Positions 1 through 5,291 are shown, counted from the stretch's first letter. The stretch is 6,639 nt of DNA from Pseudomonadota bacterium (GCA_023390985.1 JAEWBU010000278.1:1-6639); one strand, 5' to 3'. Made by a program: numbers and translations. The notes: a model not told the origin generated them from the letters alone.

Positions 1-121
1 GAGCGGGCGAATCGCGGCCCGCGCGCGCCACGCCCGCGCAGGCCGCGCCGCACATGGCGGCGCAGTGCGGGCCGCCGGCCAGGCCCATCAGAAAAGCGGT
101 GACCGCGAGCGTAGGGGTCAC
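1..121 (-). CDS. TauE/SafE-family membrane protein, N-terminal fragment
   Basis: The first 40 codons of a gene that runs off the left edge. It starts at GTG (119-121), one base after the hemN stop, so it is probably translated from the same mRNA; the upstream sequence has only a weak GGA as ribosome binding site. The visible peptide is a hydrophobic start followed by GGPHCAAMCGA (residues 16-26), with cysteines at 20, 24 and 28. A Gly-Gly-x-His-Cys-x3-Cys-Gly motif at the head of the first membrane helix is typical of the TauE/SafE (COG2836-like) membrane proteins that, in Burkholderiales, commonly sit beside cbb3 oxidase and hemN/fnr genes. The family is annotated as 'sulfite exporter', but for this subgroup the substrate is not established and a metal-related role in oxidase maturation is equally plausible. 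Family assignment rests on 40 residues plus context. Confidence 0.72.
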   Translation of the reverse strand, partial: MTPTLAVTAFLMGLAGGPHCAAMCGAACAGVARAGRDSPA

Positions 122-122
122 G

Positions 123-1523
123 TCAGAGGATCCGCGAGAAGCGCGTTCGCTGCCGGTCCGCCTGCAGGTAGCGGTCGAACACCATCGCGATGGCGCGCAC
201 GACGTACCAGCCCGCGGGCGTGACCTGGACGCCGCCCTCGTCCAGGCGCACCAGGCCGTCGGCGGCCATCTGTTCCAGGCGTGCGAGTTCCGGCGCGAAG
301 TAGCTGCGGAAGTCCAGCAGCCAGCCCTCCTCGATCGCCTCGAACAGCAGCTCGCCCTGGCACATCAGGGCCATGATCACGGCGCGGCGCACCAGGTCGT
401 CGCGGTCCATCGCCAGGCCGCGTACCACCGGCAGCCGGCCCTGGCGCAGGGCATCCTCGTACTCGTCCATCGTCTTGGCGTTCTGCGCGTAGCTCGCGCC
501 GATGCGGCTGATGGCGGAGACGCCCAGGCCGATCAGGTCGCAGTCCGGCTGCGTGCTGTAGCCCTGGAAGTTGCGATGCAACCGCCCCTGCCGCCTGGCC
601 ACGGCCAGCGCGTCGCCCGGCAGTGCGAAGTGGTCCATGCCCACGTACACGTAGCCGGCCTCGCGCAGCGCGTCGATCGAATCGGACAGCATGCCGAGCT
701 TGCTGGCGCCATCGGGCAGTTCGGCCGGCACGATGCGCCGCTGCGGCTTGAAGCGGTCCGGCAGGTGCGCGTAGCCGTACAGCGCGATGCGGTCGGGCCG
801 CAGTTGCTGAACCTGGCGCAGCGTGCGCGCGAACGACTCGCGCGTCTGCAGTGGCAGGCCATAGATCAGGTCCACGTTCAGCGACTCGAAGCCCATGGCG
901 CGCGCCTGCGCCATCAGCGCCGCCACCTGCTCGAACGGCTGCACACGGTGCACCGCTTTCTGCACGCGCGGATCGAAATCCTGCACGCCGAAGGAGAGGC
1001 GGTTGAAGCCCAGCCACGCCAGGTGCGCGAGGCGCTCGCGCGTGACGGTGCGCGGGTCCACCTCCACCGAATATTCGCCGCCCGGCGCCAGCACGAAGTT
1101 GCGCCTGAGCATGGACATCAGCCCGGACAGCTCCTCGTCCGAGAGGAAGGTCGGCGTGCCGCCGCCGAGGTGAAGCTGGCTCACGGGCTGGCCGGCGCCG
1201 ATCACGGCCGTGTGCAGCGCCGCCTCGCGTTCCAGCAGCTGCAGGTAGGCGGCGGCGCGGCCGTGCTGGCGCGTGACGATCTTGTTGCAGGCGCAGTAGT
1301 AGCAGACCGACTCGCAGAACGGGATGTGCACGTACAGCGACAGCGGCAGCGCCGCGGCGGCCGCGCCGGTGCGGCGCTCGCGCAGCACCCGCAGGTGGTC
1401 CTCGGGCCCGTAGGCCTCGACGAAGCGGTCGGCGGTGGGGTAGGAGGTGTAGCGCGGCCCGGCCCCGTCGAACTTGCGCAGCAGGTCGGCGGGCAGGACG
1501 GTGCCGGGGGTTTCGGTGCTCAC
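123..1523 (-). CDS. hemN: Oxygen-independent coproporphyrinogen III dehydrogenase HemN
   Basis: A radical SAM enzyme of the cytoplasm that converts coproporphyrinogen III to protoporphyrinogen IX without oxygen, supplying haem during micro-oxic or anaerobic growth. From GTG 1523 it has 466 residues, close to E. coli HemN (457). It has GPRYTSYPT near residue 22; the radical SAM cluster motif HIPFCESVCYYCACNK, with cluster cysteines 70, 74 and 77 and the extra HemN-type Cys79; GGGTPT at 119-124; then EVDPR, GFNRLSFGVQDF, NVDLIYGLP, GMDHFA and HRNFQGYSTQ, ending in FSRIL like E. coli FSRVI. These mark true HemN rather than the HemW paralogue. An alternative GTG at 1589 overlaps the fnr stop (GTGA) and would add 22 residues unlike the family. 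I prefer 1523 because the protein then matches family length and the FNR-box-like sequence lies upstream. Neither start has a strong ribosome binding site. Confidence 0.95.
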   Translation of the reverse strand: MSTETPGTVLPADLLRKFDGAGPRYTSYPTADRFVEAYGPEDHLRVLRERRTGAAAAALPLSLYVHIPFCESVCYYCACNKIVTRQHGRAAAYLQLLEREAALHTAVIGAGQPVSQLHLGGGTPTFLSDEELSGLMSMLRRNFVLAPGGEYSVEVDPRTVTRERLAHLAWLGFNRLSFGVQDFDPRVQKAVHRVQPFEQVAALMAQARAMGFESLNVDLIYGLPLQTRESFARTLRQVQQLRPDRIALYGYAHLPDRFKPQRRIVPAELPDGASKLGMLSDSIDALREAGYVYVGMDHFALPGDALAVARRQGRLHRNFQGYSTQPDCDLIGLGVSAISRIGASYAQNAKTMDEYEDALRQGRLPVVRGLAMDRDDLVRRAVIMALMCQGELLFEAIEEGWLLDFRSYFAPELARLEQMAADGLVRLDEGGVQVTPAGWYVVRAIAMVFDRYLQADRQRTRFSRIL

Positions 1524-1557
1524 GGGGTCACTTTGCGCCGCGGGCGCCGGCAGCCCG

Positions 1558-1571
1558 TTGATGGAGGTCAA
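1558..1571. promoter_or_regulatory. Candidate FNR box upstream of hemN
   Basis: On the coding (minus) strand the sequence is TTGACCTCCATCAA, against the FNR/Anr consensus TTGAT-N4-ATCAA: nine of ten specified bases match, the mismatch being C for T at position 5. It lies between the fnr stop and the preferred hemN start, with its centre 41.5 bases upstream of GTG 1523. FNR-family control of hemN is known in other proteobacteria. Binding and promoter function are inferred. A weak -10-like CAAAGT lies at 1530-1535, but a promoter in that register would give a leaderless message, so the true transcription start may be elsewhere. Confidence 0.5.
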
Positions 1572-1585
1572 GGGGATCCGTGCGT

Positions 1586-2377
1586 TCACTGCAGGCGGGC
1601 CTCGAAGGTCCGGGTGAGCGCGTCCAGGTCCAGGATCCGGATGTGGCGCTTGTCCACCGCCAGCAGGCGCTGCTGCACGAAGGCGGAGAAGGTGCGGCTG
1701 ACGGTCTCCAGCTTCATGCCCAGGTAGCTGCCGATCTCGGCGCGCGACATGCGCAGGTGGAACTCGCTGGCCGACCAGCCGCGCGCCTTCATGCGCTGCG
1801 ACACGTTCAGCAGGAAGGCGGCCAGGCGCTCCTCGGCGTTCATGCTTCCGAGCAGCATCATCAGGCTGTGCTCGCGCACGATCTCGCGGCTCATCAGCTT
1901 GCCGACGGCGCGCTGCAGCTCGGAGTTGCCGGCCGCCAGCTCCATCAGGTGCTCGTAGGGGATGGCGCAGATCTCGGCGTCTTCCAGCGCCACCGCGGTG
2001 CTGGCGTGGCGGCCCTGGGCCAGGCCGTCCAGGCCCATCAGCTCGCCGGCCATGGAGAAGCCCGTCACCTGCTCGCGGCCGTCGGTCGCGCCCAGCACCG
2101 ACTTCAAGGTGCCGCTGCGCACCGCGTAGATCGACTGGAAGGCATCGCCCGCGCGGTACAGCGGCTGGCCCGCGGCGACGCGGCGGCGGCCGAAGTGCAG
2201 GCCGTCCAGTCGCTCCACCGTCGGCGCGCTGATGCCGCAGGGCAGGCACAGGTCCTTGAGGTGGCAGGTGGAGCACAGGGTGGTGAGCGCGGGCGGCGTG
2301 GCGCTGCGCGCGCGGGCGCGGGGCATGAACTGCAGGGGCGTGGTTCGGGGTTCGGCGGCGATGGCGGCGGTGTTCAT
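1586..2377 (-). CDS. fnr: Fnr-type oxygen-sensing Crp/Fnr-family transcription regulator
   Basis: A cytoplasmic transcription factor of 263 residues. In the family, a [4Fe-4S] cluster assembled without oxygen makes the protein dimerise and bind TTGAT-N4-ATCAA sites. Cysteines 35, 38 and 44 (C-x2-C-x5-C) and 137 reproduce the spacing of the E. coli cluster ligands Cys20, 23, 29 and 122; Cys47 is an extra one. Next come a cyclic-nucleotide-binding-like beta-roll (about 55-150), a dimerisation helix (about 155-185) and a C-terminal helix-turn-helix whose recognition helix contains ETVSR (224-228), matching the ExxSR motif that reads TTGAT half sites. The start ATG 2377 is fixed by a strong AAGGAG eight bases upstream; Met18 is a less likely start. 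It follows the receiver-domain gene by 21 bp and runs into hemN. A nearby FNR-box-like site suggests hemN is a direct target. Confidence 0.95.
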   Translation of the reverse strand: MNTAAIAAEPRTTPLQFMPRARARSATPPALTTLCSTCHLKDLCLPCGISAPTVERLDGLHFGRRRVAAGQPLYRAGDAFQSIYAVRSGTLKSVLGATDGREQVTGFSMAGELMGLDGLAQGRHASTAVALEDAEICAIPYEHLMELAAGNSELQRAVGKLMSREIVREHSLMMLLGSMNAEERLAAFLLNVSQRMKARGWSASEFHLRMSRAEIGSYLGMKLETVSRTFSAFVQQRLLAVDKRHIRILDLDALTRTFEARLQ

Positions 2378-2385
2378 TTTTTTCT

Positions 2386-2391
2386 CTCCTT
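2386..2391 (-). promoter_or_regulatory. Ribosome binding site of fnr
   Basis: The minus strand reads AAGGAG followed by an eight-base, A-rich spacer and ATG 2377. It is one of the two strongest Shine-Dalgarno matches in the window and decides the fnr start. Its strength contrasts with the weak or absent sites of the preceding receiver gene and of hemN. Confidence 0.8.
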
Positions 2392-2398
2392 CCGGGAT

Positions 2399-2782
2399 TC
2401 AGTGGCGGGTGGCGGCGAGCGCGGCGGGCAGCTGGTCGAATTCGCTGCTCTTGTCGAGGAAGCGGTGCGCGCCGGCACCGAGGTAGCGCTTGCGGTACGG
2501 CTCGCTGGCGTTGTTGGACAGGACCACGAAGGCGATGGCGGGGCGCTCGGCGCGCACGGCGCGCAGCACCTGCAGGCCGGTGCCGCCCTCGAGCTGGCAG
2601 TCCAGCACGACCACGTCGGGGCTGGCGGCCAGGATGCCGTCGATCGACGCTTGCGGCGTGCCGGCCTCGCCGACCACGTCCATCTCGCACCCCGCCAGCA
2701 GCGCGGCCACGCGGCCGCGGATGGCGTCGGAGTCGTCGGCCAGGAAGACTCGCAGGGGGGTGGCGACGGCGGCGGTGTTCAT
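2399..2782 (-). CDS. Single-domain response regulator (stand-alone receiver domain)
   Basis: A 127-residue protein that is only a receiver domain. It has the acidic pair Asp16/Asp17, the phospho-acceptor Asp61 (VVVLDCQL), the switch Ser89 (VVLSN) and Lys111 (FLDKS), so it should be phosphorylatable. No DNA-binding or enzymatic output follows, so it must act by protein contact or phosphotransfer. The sequence style resembles NarL-type receivers. An in-frame TAA at 2810-2812 with no start codon after it leaves ATG 2782 as the first start; no good Shine-Dalgarno precedes it. It is the first gene after the repeat-bearing intergenic region and lies 21 bp before fnr, suggesting co-transcription. 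The neighbouring PAS kinase is the obvious candidate phosphodonor, but that is inference. I do not recognise a named orthologue. Confidence 0.88.
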   Translation of the reverse strand: MNTAAVATPLRVFLADDSDAIRGRVAALLAGCEMDVVGEAGTPQASIDGILAASPDVVVLDCQLEGGTGLQVLRAVRAERPAIAFVVLSNNASEPYRKRYLGAGAHRFLDKSSEFDQLPAALAATRH

Positions 2783-2883
2783 GGCCGTTACTGTGGCCTG
2801 CGAAGGCGTTTAGGGCCATCGGCGCGCGCTGAAACGGGGGCTCGGAGGAGTCCGGTTGCGCAGGCGCCCGGTTCCGAGACGGG

Positions 2884-2899
2884 CTCGGAATATTCCGAG
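2884..2899. promoter_or_regulatory. Perfect 16-bp palindrome, possible operator
   Basis: CTCGGAATATTCCGAG is identical to its reverse complement. A further copy of the arm TTCCGAG lies at 2872-2878, so the order is TTCCGAG, CTCGGAA, TTCCGAG, and the first two also form an inverted repeat with a five-base spacer. It lies about 100 bp upstream of the receiver gene, next to a REP-like repeat. It could be a dimer-binding site for the promoter of the receiver-fnr-hemN unit or an outer part of the repeat element. It matches no operator consensus I know, including the FNR box. Confidence 0.35.
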
Positions 2900-2907
2900 G
2901 CAATCTA

Positions 2908-2996
2908 CCGTCATCCCCGCGAAGGCGGGGATCCAGTGCTTCCCTTCGGTCGCTGAACTCGGACGCTCTGGATTCCCGCCTCCGCGGGAATGACGG
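2908..2996. repeat. Inverted pair of REP/dRS3-like hairpin repeats
   Basis: Two 29-bp copies, 2908-2936 and 2968-2996, lie in inverted orientation with three mismatches and a 31-bp centre. Each copy is itself a hairpin. The left has an 8-bp stem ATCCCCGC (2913-2920) pairing with 2925-2932 around a GAAG loop; the right has ATTCCCGC (2972-2979) pairing with 2984-2991 around CTCC. In the left copy, stem changes relative to the right copy are compensatory (C-G for T-A), so pairing is kept. The right copy fits ATTCCC-N8-GGGAAT, the form of the Neisseria dRS3 repeat, and similar short palindromes are dispersed in many proteobacteria. It begins 17 bp after the response-regulator stop and could protect or attenuate the upstream transcript. 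No T-run follows, so it is not a classical terminator. Confidence 0.8.
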
Positions 2997-3013
2997 GGTT
3001 CAGTCGCCCGCGT

Positions 3014-3658
3014 TCACACCGGATCGATCAACCCGTGCTTGAGCGCGTACCGCACCAGGTCCGTCGGGTTCTGCAGCCCGAGCTTCGCCATCAGGTTGGC
3101 CTTGTGGGTGCTCACGGTCTTGACGGACAGGTTGAGCGCCGCGGCGACGTCGCTCACCGACTCGCCCGCGGCCAGGCGCCGGAGCACCTCGAATTCACGG
3201 TCCGACAGCGCCTCGTGCGGCGACGCCGGCGTGCCGCCGGGCATGGCGCCCAGCGCCAGCTGCTCGGCCACTTCCGCGCTGATGTACGCGCCGCCGCCGG
3301 CGATCTTGCGCAGGGCCTGTTCCAGCTGCGCCGGCGCGCTTTCCTTGGTGAGGTAGCCGCTCGCGCCCGACTTGATGGCGCGCACCGCGTACTGGGTCTC
3401 CTGGTGCATCGACAGCACCAGGATGCGCAGCCTGGGCTTCTCGGCCTTGACCTGCTTGATCAGCTCCATCCCGCTGCGCCCCGGCATCGACAGGTCGAGC
3501 ACCAGCACGTCGAAGTCGAGCTCGCGCACGCGCTGCATCACCTCGCCGCCATCGGCGGCTTCGCCCACGACCTGCAGGTCGCCGACGTCGCCCACGATGC
3601 GCTTCAGGCCCTCGCGCACGATGGCGTGATCGTCGGCCAGCACGATGCGCATGGTCAT
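3014..3658 (-). CDS. NarL/FixJ-family response regulator, partner of the PAS kinase
   Basis: A 214-residue cytoplasmic transcription regulator. The receiver domain (about 3-120) has Asp9/Asp10, phospho-acceptor Asp55 (VLVLDLSMPG), Ser83 and Lys105. The LuxR-type helix-turn-helix spans about 150-210, opening with LSDREFEVL and with the recognition region LSVKTVSTHKANLMAKLGL. The start ATG 3658 overlaps the kinase stop as ATGA, so the two genes are translationally coupled and the pairing is strongly supported; Met3 (3652) is a possible alternative start. By family, phosphorylation at Asp55 promotes dimerisation and DNA binding. The target genes cannot be read from the sequence; the neighbouring cco, fnr and hemN genes are reasonable candidates. 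It is ordinary in length and complete. Confidence 0.94.
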   Translation of the reverse strand: MTMRIVLADDHAIVREGLKRIVGDVGDLQVVGEAADGGEVMQRVRELDFDVLVLDLSMPGRSGMELIKQVKAEKPRLRILVLSMHQETQYAVRAIKSGASGYLTKESAPAQLEQALRKIAGGGAYISAEVAEQLALGAMPGGTPASPHEALSDREFEVLRRLAAGESVSDVAAALNLSVKTVSTHKANLMAKLGLQNPTDLVRYALKHGLIDPV

Positions 3659-4716
3659 GCGGCCTCCCGGATCGGGATGCGGGCCTCCACGCGCGTGCCG
3701 GCGCCCGGAGCGCTTCGCACGTGCACCTGGCCCTGCAGCAGGTGCGCGCGCTCGCGCAGGCCCACCAGGCCCAGCGACTGCGGCTTGCGCGGCCCCGAGG
3801 TGTCGAAGCCGGCGCCGTCGTCCTGCACGCTCAGCACCAGCTCGCCGTCGGTGCGCACCACGCTCACCTGCACCCGGCCCGCCTTCGCATGCTTGGCGAC
3901 ATTCGCCAGCGACTCCTGCACGATGCGGAACACGCCGGTCGCGTACGGCTCCGGCAGGTCGAGCTCCTCGTCCATGTCCAGCGCGGCGGCCACGCCGGTG
4001 CGCTGGCCGAAGTTCTGCACCAGCCATTCGATGGCGGGCGCGAGGCCCAGGTCGTCCAGCACCAGCGGGCGCAGGTCGGCCGCGATGCGGCGGGTGGCGG
4101 CGACGCTGGAGTCCAGCATGGCCAGCATGCCGGACAGCTTGTCGCCCAAAACCTGCGGATCGTCGCGCAGGTGGTCGCGCAGCCAGATCGTGTCCATCTT
4201 CAGCGCGGTGAGCGACTGCGCCAGCTCGTCGTGCAGCTCGCGTGCGATGCGCGTCTTCTCCTGCTCGCGGACCGAGGTCGATTCGGCCGCGAACGCCGCC
4301 AGTTCCTCGCGCGCGCGGATGCGCTCCGTGACGTCGCGCAGGATCACGGTGTAGAGCTTGCCCTCGGGCGTTTCCAGCTGCGAGATCGAGGCGTCGACCG
4401 GGAACTCCTCGCCGCCCTTGCGCAGGCCCATGATCACGCGGTCGCCGCCCATGCGGCGCGAGCTCACGCCGGTCTGGCCGAAGCGCTGCACCTCGGCGGC
4501 GTGGTTCGGCCGGAAGCGCTGCGGGATCAGCATCTCCAGCCGCTGGCCCAGCACCTCGGGAGCGGACCAGCCGAAGATCTTCTCGGCCGCGCGGTTGTAC
4601 TGGACGATGCGCTGCTGCTCGTCGACCGACAGGATGCCGTCCATGGCGGCGTCCAGCAGGCCGGCGAGGCGCGCGGCGACGTTCTCGGGGTTGTGCAGTG
4701 CGGGCTGGGCGGGCAT
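3655..4716 (-). CDS. Soluble PAS-domain sensor histidine kinase (HisKA_3 type)
   Basis: A 353-residue kinase with no membrane segment, so it senses a cytoplasmic signal. Order: PAS domain (about 14-130, with YNRAAEKIFGW and ILRDVTER), short coiled linker, HisKA_3 dimerisation domain with phospho-acceptor His162 in RIARELHDELAQSL, then an HATPase_c domain with an N-box around Asn272 (QESLANVAKHA), DDGAGF at 299-304 and GLVGLRERA at 316-324. It phosphorylates the coupled NarL-type regulator. The PAS segment IPQRFRPNH aligns without gaps with the FixL segment ending at its haem-ligating histidine, giving His72, and Arg93 falls at the FixL Arg220 position; haem binding is inference. I chose ATG 4716. 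An in-frame TTG at 4755, two bases from the end of the preceding gene's stop, would add 13 residues. Neither start has a strong ribosome binding site. Confidence 0.93.
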   Translation of the reverse strand: MPAQPALHNPENVAARLAGLLDAAMDGILSVDEQQRIVQYNRAAEKIFGWSAPEVLGQRLEMLIPQRFRPNHAAEVQRFGQTGVSSRRMGGDRVIMGLRKGGEEFPVDASISQLETPEGKLYTVILRDVTERIRAREELAAFAAESTSVREQEKTRIARELHDELAQSLTALKMDTIWLRDHLRDDPQVLGDKLSGMLAMLDSSVAATRRIAADLRPLVLDDLGLAPAIEWLVQNFGQRTGVAAALDMDEELDLPEPYATGVFRIVQESLANVAKHAKAGRVQVSVVRTDGELVLSVQDDGAGFDTSGPRKPQSLGLVGLRERAHLLQGQVHVRSAPGAGTRVEARIPIREAA

Positions 4717-4759
4717 CGGGATCGCGGCAATTACAGCACAGCGATCCTGCGTCAACCGG

Positions 4760-4996
4760 TCATCCGTCGTCGTCTTCGCCGGGCCGGCCCAGCAATGCCG
4801 TCAGCGCGCTCGACAGCATGGCCGCGCACCAGAAGACGAAGAAACCCGCTGCGTAGACCGCCTGCCGCGACCAGGCGAGTTCGCGCCCGAACCATTGCAG
4901 CTCCAGCGGGTCGACCAGGGCGAACACGACCAGCTGCAGGAAGCTGGCGGCCAGGAAGGCCGGCCAGGTGATGCGCAGGATCTTGCGGATCAGCAT
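4760..4996 (-). CDS. Small two-helix membrane protein of unknown function
   Basis: A 78-residue protein I do not recognise as a named family. A short basic start (MLIRK) precedes a hydrophobic segment at about 10-28, a polar/aromatic loop containing LQWFGRELAWSRQ, a second hydrophobic segment at about 46-69 and an acidic tail GEDDDG. Two helices and a basic N-terminus predict both ends in the cytoplasm with a short periplasmic loop. ATG 4996 is preceded by GAGG five bases upstream, which overlaps the fixH stop, so it is coupled to the cbb3-assembly genes. The position follows ccoG-fixH, where ccoI and ccoS often occur, but it is neither: CcoS has one helix and CcoI is a large P-type ATPase. 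A role in cbb3 oxidase assembly or as a membrane partner of the soluble kinase is guesswork from position. Confidence 0.8.
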   Translation of the reverse strand: MLIRKILRITWPAFLAASFLQLVVFALVDPLELQWFGRELAWSRQAVYAAGFFVFWCAAMLSSALTALLGRPGEDDDG

Positions 4997-5003
4997 GGCG
5001 GCC

Positions 5004-5285
5004 TCAGGGCGTGTCGGGGGGTGCGACCGTGGGCGTGGCCGCGTGGTTGCGGCCCTGCATCGCCGGCAGGAGCGCCCGTTCGCTCGCGATCTGGCGGTTG
5101 ATCTCGATGCCCTTGCGGTAATAGTCCTGCTGCACCAGCTTGTCGGAGCCGCGCGCGGCCACCACGAAGGTGGCGATCGAGGCGAGCACGACGAACACCG
5201 GGCCGGCGATCACCAGCCAGACGAAGCCGTTGCGCCACCAGGGTTCGGCGGCGGCAGCGGTGGATGGGTTCTGCGGAACGGGCAT
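5004..5285 (-). CDS. ccoH: Short FixH/CcoH-like cbb3 oxidase assembly protein
   Basis: A 93-residue single-pass membrane protein. A polar N-terminus ending in WWRNG precedes one membrane helix (about 20-44, VWLVIAGPVFVVLASIATFVV), then DKLVQQDYYRKGIEINRQIA, which matches the conserved FixH/CcoH pattern of helix followed by (D/Q)DYY-x-(K/E)G-(I/L)-x-IN. By family it sits in the cytoplasmic membrane and assists assembly of cbb3-type cytochrome oxidase. Rhizobial FixH proteins are longer and carry a periplasmic domain after this motif; here the chain ends about 30 residues beyond it. The next gene starts 7 bp after the stop, so there is no remnant of a lost domain. ATG 5285 is set by a strong GAGGAG six bases upstream, and the gene follows ccoG by 21 bp. 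The family is likely; the symbol is by homology and position. Confidence 0.83.
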   Translation of the reverse strand: MPVPQNPSTAAAAEPWWRNGFVWLVIAGPVFVVLASIATFVVAARGSDKLVQQDYYRKGIEINRQIASERALLPAMQGRNHAATPTVAPPDTP

Positions 5286-5291
5286 GGATGT

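Noticed and set aside
54..1727. A 557-codon open frame on the plus strand opposite hemN
   Set aside because: Its product is rich in Arg, Ala, Gln, Val and His with no recognisable domain, as expected for the antisense of a GC-rich gene. HemN on the other strand is unmistakable.
123..2903. A 926-codon minus-strand frame that would fuse hemN to upstream sequence
   Set aside because: Only the last part is HemN. The upstream part reads fnr and the receiver gene in the wrong frame and is Arg/Pro/Ala-rich, so it is an open frame caused by high GC, not a fusion.
1580..2956. A 458-codon open frame on the plus strand opposite fnr and the receiver gene
   Set aside because: Low-complexity antisense frame crossing two real genes and the repeat region; no domain, no conserved start.
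2968..2996. The right hairpin as a Rho-independent terminator of the kinase/regulator unit
   Set aside because: The stem is strong, but no run of T follows it on the minus strand; it is better explained as one arm of the repeat pair.
3020..3034. ATCAA near the end of the response-regulator gene as an FNR half-site
   Set aside because: The other half (ACCGG) does not match TTGAT, and the bases encode the protein's C-terminal LIDPV.
4730..4755. Possible sigma-70 promoter for the kinase (TTGACG, 14-base spacer, TGTAAT)
   Set aside because: The spacer is too short for a normal promoter and the message would have almost no leader before ATG 4716. The tight spacing to the upstream gene makes read-through more likely.
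3721..4971. A 416-codon open frame on the plus strand opposite the kinase and the small membrane protein
   Set aside because: Antisense shadow with repetitive Ala/Arg/Gln/His composition; the kinase motifs on the minus strand explain this stretch.
5098..5111. TTGAT-N4-ATGCC, a partial FNR box
   Set aside because: Only seven of ten bases match, and it lies inside the FixH-like coding sequence where the codons for the conserved IN motif explain it.
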